Source: Medicago truncatula (taxonomy: Eukaryota; Streptophyta; Magnoliopsida; Fabales; Fabaceae). From it: 64,000 bases of DNA. The notes below the pieces were generated by a model. That model did no database searches. It worked only from the letters and a program-made list of their open reading frames with translations, and was not told the DNA's origin. The stretch's first letter is position 1. Every line of letters begins with the position of its first letter. Shown piece after piece: positions 35,891 through 45,964 of this stretch. The stretch lies in assembly GCF_003473485.1 (NCBI RefSeq), contig NC_053049.1:12276001-12340000 (forward strand). Reading direction: 5' to 3'. The position numbers were made by a program, and so were the translations under genes.

Positions 35891-36430
35891 ATGTCGCAAA
35901 CAATAGAGATAACAATTTTGTCAGCGGAGAATCTCCAAGAAAACAAAAAAGCCATAAAAGGAAACACATTTGTCACGGTTCAATGTGACGGAAGCAATAA
36001 TGAAGTGAGCACCACGAAACTTGATTCTGAAGGCGGAAGTTATCCTACATGGAACGAGAAGGTAGTGATCGACTTGCCATTACATGCAAGGTTCGTTACA
36101 ATAGAGGTGAAGTACAAAACTAGAGGAAGTAGTAGTAATAGTGTTGGAATAGCTAGAGTACCTGTTTCCGATTTTCTTGGAGGGTATGTACATGAAAATC
36201 AACTGCAATTTTTAAGTTATAGGTTGTGGGATAATAGAGTTATGAGAAATGGGGTTGTAAATATTTCAGTGAAGGTAAAAATGTCCCAACAAAATTCTTG
36301 CTCGAGTTCGATGTCATCGACGATGAATGGAGTTCCAGTAACTGGCGTTCCGGTGGCCGGTAATGGCTCCTGCAGCAGAGTTGCAACAGGGATTCCTGCT
36401 GTTTGGTTAAATTACCAAAGACACATTTGA
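35891..36430 (+). CDS. BAP2-like: C2-domain protein, BON1-associated (BAP1/BAP2)-like, copy 1
   Basis: Intronless, 179 aa, start ATG in AAAATGTCGCAAACA. One C2 domain fills about residues 4-130 (IEITILSAENLQ, KGNTFVTVQCDG, TTKLDSEGGSYPTWNEKVV, ARFVTIEVKYKTRG, GIARVPVSDFLGGYVHENQ, LQFLSYRLWDNRVMRNGVVN). The tail holds GVPVTGVPVAGNGSC and ends ATGIPAVWLNYQRHI. The order RxxVTIEV-GIARVPVSDFxGG-FLSYRLxD-RNGxxN matches Arabidopsis BAP1/BAP2, small phospholipid-binding C2 proteins that interact with the copine BON1 and hold back defence and cell death. First of four tandem genes on this strand; nearest in promoter to copy 2. Cold- or stress-related SRC2-like proteins are a wider alternative label. 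Confidence 0.9.
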   Translation: MSQTIEITILSAENLQENKKAIKGNTFVTVQCDGSNNEVSTTKLDSEGGSYPTWNEKVVIDLPLHARFVTIEVKYKTRGSSSNSVGIARVPVSDFLGGYVHENQLQFLSYRLWDNRVMRNGVVNISVKVKMSQQNSCSSSMSSTMNGVPVTGVPVAGNGSCSRVATGIPAVWLNYQRHI

Positions 36431-36589
36431 AAGGCTACATTGTAATCATCATGTACATTAAAAACAGAAAGCATACATTTCCATACTGACAATACACGTG
36501 GGAATTAAATTTGTCTCAATTTGTATATTTATTTCATGTTCTTCTTTTTTTTGTTTGCATTTATTTCATGTTCTTTTAACATTATATCA

Positions 36590-36780
36590 AGGGTCTTGTT
36601 AACGAGTGTCCTTTGAGCACTCTGCATTCTAAATCAAGAAATTATTCTTTAAAAAGTGAAATAGTTCAATTTCCAAGGCCTTGAATACATAATTTTTCAT
36701 AAAAAGTTTACAAATCATTTTTGTTAATAGTTTTTTTCTTTTATCAGTTTTACAACTCAACACTAAATATTGAGGTAAGA
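36590..36780. mobile_element. MITE remnant, same family as 41405-41580
   Basis: TTGTTAACGAGTGTCCTTTGAGCACTCT at its left end matches the ends of the MITE at 41405. The opposite end is missing or unrecognisable. Confidence 0.4.
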
Positions 36781-36825
36781 GATAAAATATATACAAAAGG
36801 ATGAGTTGTTCGGAACAACTCAAGT

Positions 36826-37555
36826 TTTTTTTTCTTAAACAAGACAAAATGAGATATATTAACAAAAAATTCTGCTCCCTATAACAAGGAATGCAAAGAG
36901 AAGCAGAACAAAATTACAACAATCAATCCTTCTGAATCAAAATAGTGGTAAACAACGGTCAACCAATCCTCAAACAAACAAGGAGTTGCTGCCACCACAT
37001 ATGGTAACCAAAAGGAAAGCAAACATTTTTCGCTTTCAACCACGTAAGTGAAGTGATTTTTACCTTTTCCATAAGCTGCACAACCAATTTTACATTATTA
37101 GAGAACAACTGTTTGTTTCGTTCATTCCAAAGAATCTAAATACAACAAAGTCAAATCATATTTAAGAATGAACGACAAGGAGTGTATCCTCCTGAAGAGT
37201 ATATGAATGGATGAAAATGATCCATAACATGTTGGAGATCCACATAATACACACCAAACCAGCTCTTCAAGTGTTGCCAAAGAGAACCAAAAGTAGAATA
37301 ATGTATTAATAGATGTTATGCTGTTTCATTTTGGCCACACCCTGAAACACACAATAAAGAGTCTGGGGAATGACTTCACGACGCCCTAAGTTATCCTTCG
37401 TAGGCCACCTGTTGTGGAATAGACGCCACACACAGATAGAAATCTTTAAAGGAACACTTTTATGCCACACCGCTTCTGAAATGTCGTCATGGTCGTGCAT
37501 CTCTTGCCGCATGAGCATTTGATACACCCCACGAACTGTGTAGCTATCTGTTAAC
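36826..37555 (-). mobile_element. LINE 3' fragment, minus strand
   Basis: A poly(T) run at 36826-36835 marks the poly(A) tail. The minus-strand frame 37557-37306 reads DSYTVRGVYQML, then AVWHKSVPLKISICVWRLFHNRWPTKDNLGRR, the zinc-binding linker region of L1-type LINEs. Sequence between is its decayed 3' part. It is cut off near 37555, where an LTR-like sequence begins. Confidence 0.75.
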
Positions 37556-38084
37556 ACAAAAAATAAAATATTTGGTCGAACTCATAATTCTATTTTCGAC
37601 AAGGCAGATGTGTTATTTCGACATGCTGCAAAGTGCAAAGAGATTTCGACCAAGAACATACAGACTTCGACATGCTGCATTTTCAACAAAGTAATTTAAT
37701 ATATTTCATGCATGTGGCTAATGAAGCCTTGGAGAACCATTAGTTTATCAAGTGATTCATTTTTGTGGGAAGAGCCTTGGAGAAATGAAGAAATTATTAG
37801 CACAATACGTGATGTAACATGATTATGCAAGATCCAATGTCTAAAGATTTAGTATACCTCAACGTGGACATGGTACTTGTAACAATAATAAGGCAAAGTC
37901 GAATATGCGGTGACAAACAAGACTGAAGTGCATTGAAGATTATTTCCTAGTGTCTTAGGAAGTTATTTCTACTTTCAATATAGACTGTAGGATTTAGTGT
38001 TAGTTTTCTCTACAAGGTCTATATATATCAGTTTGTAATAATAACAATGGGTTGGTTTCTTGATTTTTGAAAACTCTGTAACAC
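37551..38084 (+). mobile_element. Possible LTR-type relic
   Basis: The block begins TGTTAACACAAAAAATAAA and can be read to a CTCTGTAACA end. It has a TATA-like CTATATATATCAG near 38020 and lies directly at the truncation of a LINE. TG...CA ends and an internal TATA suggest a solo LTR, but the flanking 5-mers do not match and no interior is seen. Weak call. Confidence 0.3.
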
Positions 38085-38429
38085 CCACGCCATGGGAGCA
38101 AACGGGTTCAGGAGTGGAGAGATTGACAGATTCCGACCACCCTTTACATTCCTATAATTTAATATCATTATTCTTGTTTTACTTTCCTTTTTCTTTTGCA
38201 TTTCTTTTCATCTTTACTCTATTTCTTTTTATTTTTAACATGCTCACTTGAGCAATTTTCTATCATGTTGTCATGAGACAACTTGTTATTACAAGATGTT
38301 GGAAGCAATTCTGACATTAATGTTCTTAAAGAATGCATGAAGTGATGTCTTAAACCGCGAAGCTTGAACGATCCCCTTTAAAAATACATTTGTTATCATC
38401 GACGGCAAATGAAGTTTACGTTACCAAAA
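38085..38429. other. Unassigned stretch
   Basis: AT-rich with one more GC-balanced part (38085-38145, CCATGGGAGCAAACGGGTTC). The frame 38060-38251 has no domain. Nothing recognised. Confidence 0.3.
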
Positions 38430-38690
38430 ATCGGTGTAAACACTATCTCCTGCATTCGGGATCTGCCAACGGTATTTGATTGAAAGAGTGCGGTACCGGT
38501 ACGAAAGGGAGCTAGCTAAGGCAGCAAGCCAAGAAAGGCAGAATATTAGGCCTTTTTTTTAGAAAGGAAGCCAACTCTTGATTCTGAACTTCGTTCGCGA
38601 AGGAACCGGATGTTTGACGGGCCAGCCCTTTTTTATGCGCCGCTTTACCCTGAAAGGATAATTAGCTTTGCGTCAAACATCTGAAAAAAT
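38430..38690. other. Candidate mitochondrial DNA insert (NUMT)
   Basis: About 260 bases are far more GC-balanced than either side and have the texture of plant mitochondrial spacer DNA (GAAAGGGAGCTAGCTAAGGC, AGGAACCGGATGTTTGACGG, TATGCGCCGCTTTACCCTG). It lies exactly at the left end of upstream block B. No gene is visible. The call rests on composition and general resemblance only. Confidence 0.4.
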
Positions 38691-38699
38691 AAATTATCA

Positions 38700-39895
38700 A
38701 CTGGATTAAGCTCACGGGATTAATGATGAATGATCTTTATTAAACAAATAAATTACATGACTCTCAATAATTTTACCTTTTCCGACAGTTGGTATGTATT
38801 GTTTTAATCTTCTTTTAATTGACTATTAATCCAGTCTCCATTATCTTTTATTAGTTTATGTTACATTTTTATAAAATGTTTTTAAAGTTTATAAAATGAT
38901 TTGTAAACAGCAAGGAAGATATCATACTTCTAACCACCATCCCATCCCTTCTTTAAATAATCATTCCACATTGATTAAAGTGAGTTTTATCTATCAAAAT
39001 TAGCACAAGTTTGAACGTGGACATACATGTTTATGTCTCACATATAAAATACAACTTATTTCTACATTTTTTCATGTCAAAATTCTTAGCCATTTGCAAC
39101 ACCTATTGTTGTTATTTGAACCAACACGAGTTGCTACTTATTTAATTATTACATGAATGAGAGGCAACAATGCATCTTTTGGCCACGTATTGACGTGAGA
39201 TTGATCTTCTGACTGGTCTAGAATAGATGGTATTTAATTTCATTATATCTGCCGCATTTTTTTAGTCCATGGTCTGTCTCCTTACCCACTAGCCCCAATT
39301 TATTTAATGTACTACGAATGCAACAAGGGAAGGAAACATCCTTCAAGCATGCACCATTATTCTTCTCCAATCAAATCTTGATTCTTAATTTCTTATCATC
39401 CTAGATCTTCCAAACTCATTTTTGGCTTCATTCATACACTCTGATATGGACAAAGATAGTGGGGCACATCATTGATATTGATCCATATACATTAATATTA
39501 ATTTAAAATTATAAAAATGATTGAATGTCTATAGTTTCCAAAATTACAACATTTCCAGTATTTTTCTCTTGACGAATCCCTAATTGTCTCTTAAGGGGTC
39601 AACCACTGTGTTTCCAAGGAAAAAGAGGTGACGACTTAAGTTTAGAACGGTCATTATTCATGAATTGGAAATTAGGAAGCACTTATTGTCATTGTAAAAT
39701 GAACGAGTCAAACAAAATAAAACAAAAGATCGAACTTTTCTCCCCTTGAACTTACAAAACAACGCAAGGCAACTTCTTCATAAAATCTTTCAAAGTTGAT
39801 CAAAGTATAGTCTTTATAATTAAAAAACATATTACTGAAATTGTAAATCAAAAGGAGAATTTCATATTCGATGAGTCTATGCTAGATTTGTTGGG
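38700..39895 (+). repeat. Array upstream block B
   Basis: Closely matches block A (33675-34835) over its length, including GATGAATGAT.TTTATTAAAC at the start and GATCAAAGTATAGTC at the end. Differences are small insertions such as the ATAAATTACATG piece near 38750. Confidence 0.85.
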
Positions 39896-40030
39896 TTAAG
39901 ATCCTCTCCATTTAATAGTTCCATGTTGGATAGTGAGTTATTCTTCATCTTACATACTATGTTGTATAGTTTAGTTAGACCCGATCTAAAAAATTTAAAA
40001 TGGTATGAGAGCCTATCCAAGATCTGTTAT
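39896..40030 (+). mobile_element. TRIM-like LTR relic, partner of 34836-34965
   Basis: GTTCCATGTTGGATAGTGAG, ATCTTACATACTATGTTGT and AAAATGGTATGAGAGCCT resemble the LTR end and tRNA primer-binding site of legume TRIM-type elements. The matching position after block A shows it was present before the duplication. Decayed fossil. Confidence 0.5.
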
Positions 40031-40299
40031 CAGATCACTGCCATCAGACCACTCGATTTACGCTACAAATGTCTTGTCCTGGAAGCCATCAGTTATCATA
40101 TTATAGATGCGAAGTTTTCATAACCGTTGGTTAACGATGAATAATCCCTATTGGAAAACCTATTGCACACGAAGTATATTCTCTCCTCTTATTATTTTGA
40201 CCAATCTATTGTTTATGTGAAGTGATGGTTTTACTTGCATGTTTGAGTTTTGTTTTTAAAAAGGCAAAATGAAGCATATTTTTGAAACGGACAAAGAAA

Positions 40300-40930
40300 T
40301 ACCGAAATTGTTGTTCACACATGTGTTTAAGCTGAAACACACTAATAAAAGACCGAAATACCCCTTCGACAGTTAACTGCCGCGGAACTCCAAATCTAAA
40401 ATTATAGAGGATGCAGATCTGAAACAATAAATGAAATTCGTCTCAGTATTCTCTCCTGCAAGAAAAGACAATAAGATCCAACAAAAACATGATCATGGAG
40501 TGTGGGCATGTAACCACTAACTTGGAAAAAGAAAGTTCAAACCAGAAAGACATGACTATCTAGCTTTTAATAGTAATATATAAAACCTTCTGATGATGAT
40601 CATATTGCAGAATAATCTCACTCTATATTTTCATAGTAATGCTGAAATAATCTCAGTCTACATTATTAATTTATAAGTGCATATACAAATTCAAACTTTT
40701 GATGTGGTGCTGAGTCTGTACTCTTACTACAGAACAAAACATTGACATTCAGGGGAAGAAGATAGCAGAAAAACACCAGTATTGCTCCGCAGCAGTTAGC
40801 TGCTGAAGTTTCTGTGGTAGTTAACTGCCAAAGGGGTATTTCAGTATTTTATTGGTGTGTATAAGCTTAAACACATGTGTGAACATCAATTTTCAAGATG
40901 TGCAAGGACCATATTTGAGTATTGAGTTTT
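40300..40930. mobile_element. Second foldback element with GCAGTTAACTGC-type palindromes
   Basis: The left arm GTTCACACATGTGTTTAAGC..GAAATACCCCTT and the inverted right arm GTTCACACATGTGTTTAAGC..GAAATACCCCTT pair over about 70 bases. Next to the arms lie GACAGTTAACTGCC (40369), GCAGTTAGCTGC (40793) and GTAGTTAACTGCC (40816). The right end holds TTTGAGTATTGAG, as in the element at 13279-13980. It has inserted in the promoter side of BAP2-like copy 2, because block A lacks it. Confidence 0.65.
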
Positions 40931-41095
40931 TTCTTTGGAAAAAAAGATTTTTTTGAACCAAATTTTTCTCTATTCGTATTCTAATTTTGTAGTGTTAAAT
41001 GAGCTCTCGTAAAACGAATTCGGGTTCGATTTCTAGAAGCCGCAATTATTAACATAATTTTACTTATCTTTCGAACGAACTCTGAATTATTAAAA

Positions 41096-41267
41096 GGAGA
41101 AAACTTAGGTATAATTCTTTGGGTGCTTTTCGTATGGTTCTTAACTAAAAATACATATTTTTTGGATATAACAAACTTTGAGAAAATTATGGATTTGAGG
41201 AAATCATCGTGAATTTAGTTAATAACCATACGAAAAGCATCTAAGAAATTGTACCTAAGTTTTCTCC
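41096..41267. mobile_element. Mutator-type MITE with perfect ends, 172 bp
   Basis: A perfect 9-bp duplication TTATTAAAA (41087-41095, 41268-41276) flanks it. The 16-bp ends GGAGAAAACTTAGGTA and TACCTAAGTTTTCTCC are exact complements, and pairing continues inward (GCTTTTCGTATGGTT). It lies about 0.7 kb upstream of BAP2-like copy 2. Confidence 0.9.
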
Positions 41268-41404
41268 TTATTAAAACTCCCTTACCTTGAAAACTGAAGA
41301 ATCGGAGAGCTAACACAAAAAATGCTAATTATTAAGTTAGTTACATAATAAAGAATAATTCCCAACCTTAAGCTTTACAATAAGTCAAAAATCCCTTTAA
41401 AAAA

Positions 41405-41580
41405 AAGGAAATGTTAACGAATGTCTCGGAGCACTCTTTAATAACTATTAATAGTAAAAAATTTATGAAAAATTGTAAAATCAATGTATTGGAATTTGTA
41501 AAATTTAATTTCTTTAAAAAATATTTTTTAAATTTGAGATTCTAAAAGAGTGCTATGAGACACTCGTTAATTAAAACCCT
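41405..41580. mobile_element. Foldback MITE, about 175 bp
   Basis: Left GTTAACGAATGTCTCGGAGC and inverted right ATTAACGAGTGTCTCATAGC pair, with ACTCTTT following on both arms. A decayed relative occurs at 27608-27755, and a half copy at 36590. Confidence 0.7.
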
Positions 41581-41703
41581 AAAAAAAAAAGTTGAATATT
41601 CATGCAAACATAACCGAAATTTCCAAGTACATTCCGCCGTCACATATATTTAACGTTCCATATCAACTTGAATTGTCAAACACTTTCTTTTCACCGTCCA
41701 AAC

Positions 41704-41809
41704 CACGCGCCGATTTTTCCAACTTCTCAATTCCACGTTAAAAATGAACCAACCACTCTCTTTCTGTCTTGTTTCTCTCATGTTTCTCTAAACTCACATA
41801 TATATATAG
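41704..41809 (+). promoter_or_regulatory. CGCG element and TATA box of BAP2-like copy 2
   Basis: CACGCGCCG at 41704-41712 contains GCGCGTG on the other strand, a CGCG-box of the kind bound by calmodulin-binding CAMTA factors. The TATA stretch CATATATATATAGA is at 41797-41810. Copies 3 and 4 keep the same CGCG element; copy 1 has CACGCCCGCCG instead. Binding is inferred from the motif only. Confidence 0.45.
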
Positions 41810-41939
41810 ATAGCACAATCCTCCCCTTCTCTTCAATCAACCTTCAACTCCCCAATTTCTCTACACTCTCAAATCATACTATTTCATAAGGGAATTGGTC
41901 TCTATAGTTACACGAGATATCTTAAAACACTAATATAAA

Positions 41940-42476
41940 ATGTCGCAAACAATAGAGATAACAATTTTGTCAGCGGAGAATCTTCAAGAGAACAAAAAAG
42001 CCATAAAAGGAAACACATTTGTCATGGTTCAATGTGACGGAAGCAATAATGAAGTGAGCACCACGAAACTTGATTCTGAAGGCGGAAGTTATCCTACATG
42101 GAACGAGAAGGTAGTGATCGACGTGCCATTACATGCAAGGTTCGTAACAATAGAGGTGAAGTACAAAACAAGAGGAAGTAGTAATAGTGTTGGAATAGCT
42201 AGAGTACCTGTTTCCGATTTTGTTGGAGGGTATGTACATGAAAATCAATTGCAATTTTTAAGTTATAGGTTGTGGGATAATAGAGTTATGAGAAATGGGG
42301 TTGTAAATATTTCAGTGAAGGTAAAAATGTCCCAACAAAATTCTTGCTCGAGTTCGATGTCATCGACGATGAATGGAGTTCCAGTAACTGGCGTTCCGGT
42401 GGCCGGTAATGGCTCCTGCAGCAGAGTTGCAACAGGGATTCCTGCTGTTTGGTTAAACTACCAAAGACACATTTGA
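41940..42476 (+). CDS. BAP2-like: C2-domain protein, BAP1/BAP2-like, copy 2
   Basis: Intronless, 178 aa. It differs from copy 1 by a handful of residues: TFVMVQ for TFVTVQ, IDVPLH for IDLPLH, DFVGG for DFLGG, and one serine fewer in the GSSSNS loop. C2 landmarks (AENLQENKKAIKGN, GGSYPTWNEKVV, EVKYKTRG, FLSYRLWDNRV) and the GVPVTGVPVAGNGSC tail are intact. Its 5' region matches copy 1, but three later insertions (palindromic foldback element, Mutator MITE, foldback MITE) lie 0.4-1.6 kb upstream. Its coding region and about 230 bases of 3' flank are nearly identical to copy 3. Role as for copy 1: probable membrane-associated negative regulator of defence, by family. Confidence 0.9.
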   Translation: MSQTIEITILSAENLQENKKAIKGNTFVMVQCDGSNNEVSTTKLDSEGGSYPTWNEKVVIDVPLHARFVTIEVKYKTRGSSNSVGIARVPVSDFVGGYVHENQLQFLSYRLWDNRVMRNGVVNISVKVKMSQQNSCSSSMSSTMNGVPVTGVPVAGNGSCSRVATGIPAVWLNYQRHI

Positions 42477-42779
42477 AAGGGTACTTTGTAATCATCATGT
42501 ATATTAAAAACAGAAAGCATACATTTCCATATTGACAATACACGTGGGAATTATTTATGTCTCAATTTGTATATTTATTTCAATGTTCTTTAATATTACA
42601 TCAATCAGTATTGCAATTTAAACATGATCAAACTCAACACTAAATATTAAGGTAAGAGATAAAATATGTATCAAAGGATGAATCGTTCAAGACAACCCAA
42701 ATTTAGAATTTAATAAGTAAATATTTGTAATAACAATTACTCCATATATTAACATTTGTTATTAAAAAAAGAGATTGAT

Positions 42780-43160
42780 ATTGATACGTAAATATGTCAG
42801 TGCACATCAGATACATATGTTCTATACGAGTGTTGACTTGACTTAAATCCTATATGTTGACCAATTTTAGAAATTGCTCCTATAGAAATTTAGTATTTTT
42901 TTTTTCTCTTGACGCATCCCTGATTGTCTCTTAAGAATGGGTCAACCATTAAGTTTCCCAGGAACAAGGGGAGCTGACTTAGTTTAGAAATTAGAAAGTA
43001 CCAACTCTCATTGTAAAATGAAAGAATCAAACAAATAAAACAACAGATTGGAACTTTAAGCAACAACACAAGGGAACTTCTTGATTTTTATAACAAAAAT
43101 CATCCAAAGTTGATCAAAGTATAACAAATTGTATTTAAAACGACAACCGGTAGTAATTAA
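42780..43160 (+). repeat. Array upstream block C (short)
   Basis: Contains only the right part of the block (TTGACTTGACTTA.AT, TCTCTTGACG, GGGTCAACCATT, ATCATCCAAAGTTGATCAAA). It continues into a stretch to about 43380 that matches only block D (TAGTAATTAATTGTAA, AATGACCAATGTTAATA). It therefore pairs with D. Confidence 0.7.
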
Positions 43161-43424
43161 TTGTAACTTTAAGTTTGAATTTAGAATTTCTTAAATATTT
43201 ATGCATAAATTTCATCAATTTTTGTTGTATTTTAAAAATGACCAATGTTAATATATAGTTAGTCGTCATAATCCACTTGAAGTGTGCTTTTCATCAAGGT
43301 CGTGATTATCTTTGGTACTAATTTGGGTGAGTTAGTTTAACTTCTTTAAAAAAAAAAAATAGTTAGTCATCATTAAAAAGTTAGTCATCGCTTTAAAAAA
43401 AATAGTTAGTCGTCATTTTTATTA

Positions 43425-44465
43425 TATTTTTTATCGCCAAACCAGGAGAAATGACATGCATCAAAAGAAAACATCGATATCCCAATTAGGTTGGCACCCC
43501 GATAAACCCCATCCTCTACCGCAAAATTCAAAATATTATTAAAAAAGGGGGAAAAAATTTACAAGAGGGGAGACTATACCAAAACCCTTAAAAAAAACAA
43601 AAACAGAAAAAAAACAACCGTCTAGAGAAACCTATAACGAGGCATACCACAACAGTCTGAATAAAAATTCGCTTGCAAGTCAGGAGGTAGAACCGACAAC
43701 TACACTGCCCCATGAGTCGAGTGACCCATATTAGCCAACTTATCAGCACAACAATTACCTCTCTCATTAGTACAAATTCGTGACTCCAATACCATGTCAA
43801 TACCAAGAAGGGACATATACAAAATTGACCATAGGTTCAGCAAAAAAAATGAGAACAAGCTTATGAGAAAAAAGAAAAAGAAAAATTAAGGCAAATTTTG
43901 TGCCCGAGTTACCGAAGCCGCGAACATTTCAATACAAAACAATCATTGATCAGTTAGAGAGGTATCACCCCTAGAACGGGTTTTGTATGGCTTACCAATA
44001 GTAGTTTTCTTCAGATGATCATGCTTCTGTTTCTTACTTAGAACTGGAATAAATGGCAATTCAACTGACTTTTGATCATATTCACGAATACGGCGCCATA
44101 ACTTCATGTCTAGCTGAATTCTCGGATTACTCTGAATGGCTTCATGTGTTGTCTGCGCCAAACTATCTGGGGCCGCATCTTGCACCAAAGACTCAATCTG
44201 AGACTTCTCCTCAGTAACTGTTGCGAAAACCGAAGCCCTGAGAGGGCCAGTTGGGGAACCAAAATGCACGTCATGGTGCTCTACAACACGATGATCTGTA
44301 TGAACCGGTGGCACCTCCATACCTACCGGAAGAAACCAATTCAACAAACCTCTCTAGCACATCATCGTGCGCTACAGGGGATGAACGTGTCGCAGTCGCA
44401 TCCAAAACCTTGGGACTCTTCACCAGCTTCCGTGGTTGCAAATGCTCCTCTTCACTTTTCATACA
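43425..44465 (-). mobile_element. LINE with large internal deletion, minus strand
   Basis: Reading the minus strand from 44465, two overlapping frames give the hydrophilic end of ORF1 (..LPFIPVLSKKQKHDHLKK.., KPYKTRSRGD). About 50 bases on come the first residues of an ORF2 endonuclease (MIVLY then NVRGFGNSGTKFAL; a stop lies inside). After about 43870 the sequence jumps to the extreme end of RNase H (REGNCCADKLANMGHS, then a short tail and an A-rich end near 43425). About 3 kb or more of endonuclease, RT and linker is absent. Lies upstream of BAP2-like copy 3. Confidence 0.7.
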
Positions 44466-44923
44466 TACTTTTATTTTGACAAGTAATTATATTTTTTAAT
44501 ATAGTTACACATAATAAAAAACACAGTATTTTTCTTTATTCTTAACCTAATAATGAAATACCAATAAATGTTTAGACGAGTTACACTGGTTTCTTCTAAC
44601 TTAACCAAGGTCCTGAGTTTGAAAACCAAGGTCATAAGTTCGAATACAATATTGAACATGAGTTAACACTAAAATTCTTTAGGAGAGTTTGCCGCCTATT
44701 TAAATCTCATAAAACTTGACTAATTAATTTTCGTAGTTACACGCCTACCCGATTTCAAAACAAAAAAAAAAAAGAAACTAATAATAAAAAGTTCCTACTA
44801 ATTTCCACCGTCAAATATAACGGCCACATTTTTTTAACGCTCTCATTCAACTTGAATTGTCACCTTTATTTATTTTTTTTAAGAAAGAAGAATGTTACCC
44901 TTTATTTTATTTTTCGTTCAAAC

Positions 44924-45094
44924 CACGCGCCGTATTTCTAACAGCTCAAATCTAAACCTTTTTTTTTTCTTTTGTTTTTGTCTGCTAAATTTCGGTTCAA
45001 AAAAACAAAAAAGCCCCCAACTATTGAAAAGAAACAACCACCCTCTTTCTATCTCCTTTCTTTCATGTTTCTCAAAACTCCACATATATATAAA
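44924..45094 (+). promoter_or_regulatory. CGCG element and TATA box of BAP2-like copy 3
   Basis: CACGCGCCG at 44924-44932 and CATATATATAAAC at 45083-45095. The leader, with TTTCAATTCCTCAAATATTT, is shared with copy 4 and differs from copies 1/2. Confidence 0.45.
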
Positions 45095-45424
45095 CACCAT
45101 CCTCCCCTTCTCTTCAATTCAACCTTTCAATTCCTCAAATATTTCTATATCCATTATTTCATCCTATTTCTAATCCTTCACACTTTTCTTTTCCACAATA
45201 AAATTTAGGTGACCCTCATCATCAATTTTTTGTTCACATATTGAAAAATAAAATTATTTTGAGAGATTAGTCTCTAATTGTTGGCCGAATACGTGAAGTC
45301 ACCCTAAAGATTTACTTATTACTTGTGAAACAATAAACTATAGCATTTCATTTTTCACATACTTTGAGTTTAAAGGAATTATTCTCTAGCTTCCGATTGA
45401 GATATCTTGAAACACTTACATAAA

Positions 45425-45964
45425 ATGTCACGAACAATAGAGATAACAATTTTGTCAGCGGAGAATCTTCAAGAGAACAAAAAAGCCATAAAAGGAAACA
45501 CATTTGTCACGGTTCAATGTGACGGAAGCAATAATGAAGTGAGCACCACGAAACTTGATTCTGAAGGCGGAAGTTATCCTACATGGAACGAGAAGGTAGT
45601 GATCGACGTGCCATTACATGCAAGGTTCGTTACAATAGAGGTGAAGTACAAAACTAGAGGAAGTAGTAGTAATAGTGTTGGAATGGCTAGAATACCGGTT
45701 TCCGATTTTGTTGGAGGGTATGTACATGAAAATCAATTGCAATTTTTAAGTTATAGGTTGTGGGATAATAGAGTTATGAGAAATGGGGTTGTAAATATTT
45801 CTGTGAAGGTAAAAATGTCCCAACAAAATTCTTGCTCGAGTTCGATGTCATCGACGATGAATGGAGTTCCAGTAACTGGCGTTCCGGTGGCCGGTAATGG
45901 CTCCTGCAGCAGAGTTGCAACAGGGATTCCTGCTGTTTGGTTAAACTACCAAAGACACATTTGA
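45425..45964 (+). CDS. BAP2-like: C2-domain protein, BAP1/BAP2-like, copy 3 (mosaic)
   Basis: Intronless, 179 aa; the true start is the ATG at 45425 (MSRTIEITIL), not an upstream in-frame TTG. The product is like copies 1 and 2 over most of its length. It shares with copy 4 the third residue (MSRT against MSQT) and the GMARIPVSDF patch (GIARVPVSDF in copies 1/2). The promoter and leader are of copy-4 type, whereas the coding body and about 230 bases of 3' flank follow copy 2. This pattern suggests gene conversion between tandem copies. Domain layout and probable role are as for copy 1. Confidence 0.9.
   Translation: MSRTIEITILSAENLQENKKAIKGNTFVTVQCDGSNNEVSTTKLDSEGGSYPTWNEKVVIDVPLHARFVTIEVKYKTRGSSSNSVGMARIPVSDFVGGYVHENQLQFLSYRLWDNRVMRNGVVNISVKVKMSQQNSCSSSMSSTMNGVPVTGVPVAGNGSCSRVATGIPAVWLNYQRHI

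Noticed and set aside
44918-45208. Small frames in the leader region of copy 3
   Set aside because: Pyrimidine-rich 5' UTR/promoter sequence; no conserved product in copy 4 beyond shared DNA.
45407-45424. Six-residue N-terminal extension of copies 3 and 4 (MKHLHK-)
   Set aside because: It begins at a TTG codon; the true ATG aligns with copies 1 and 2.
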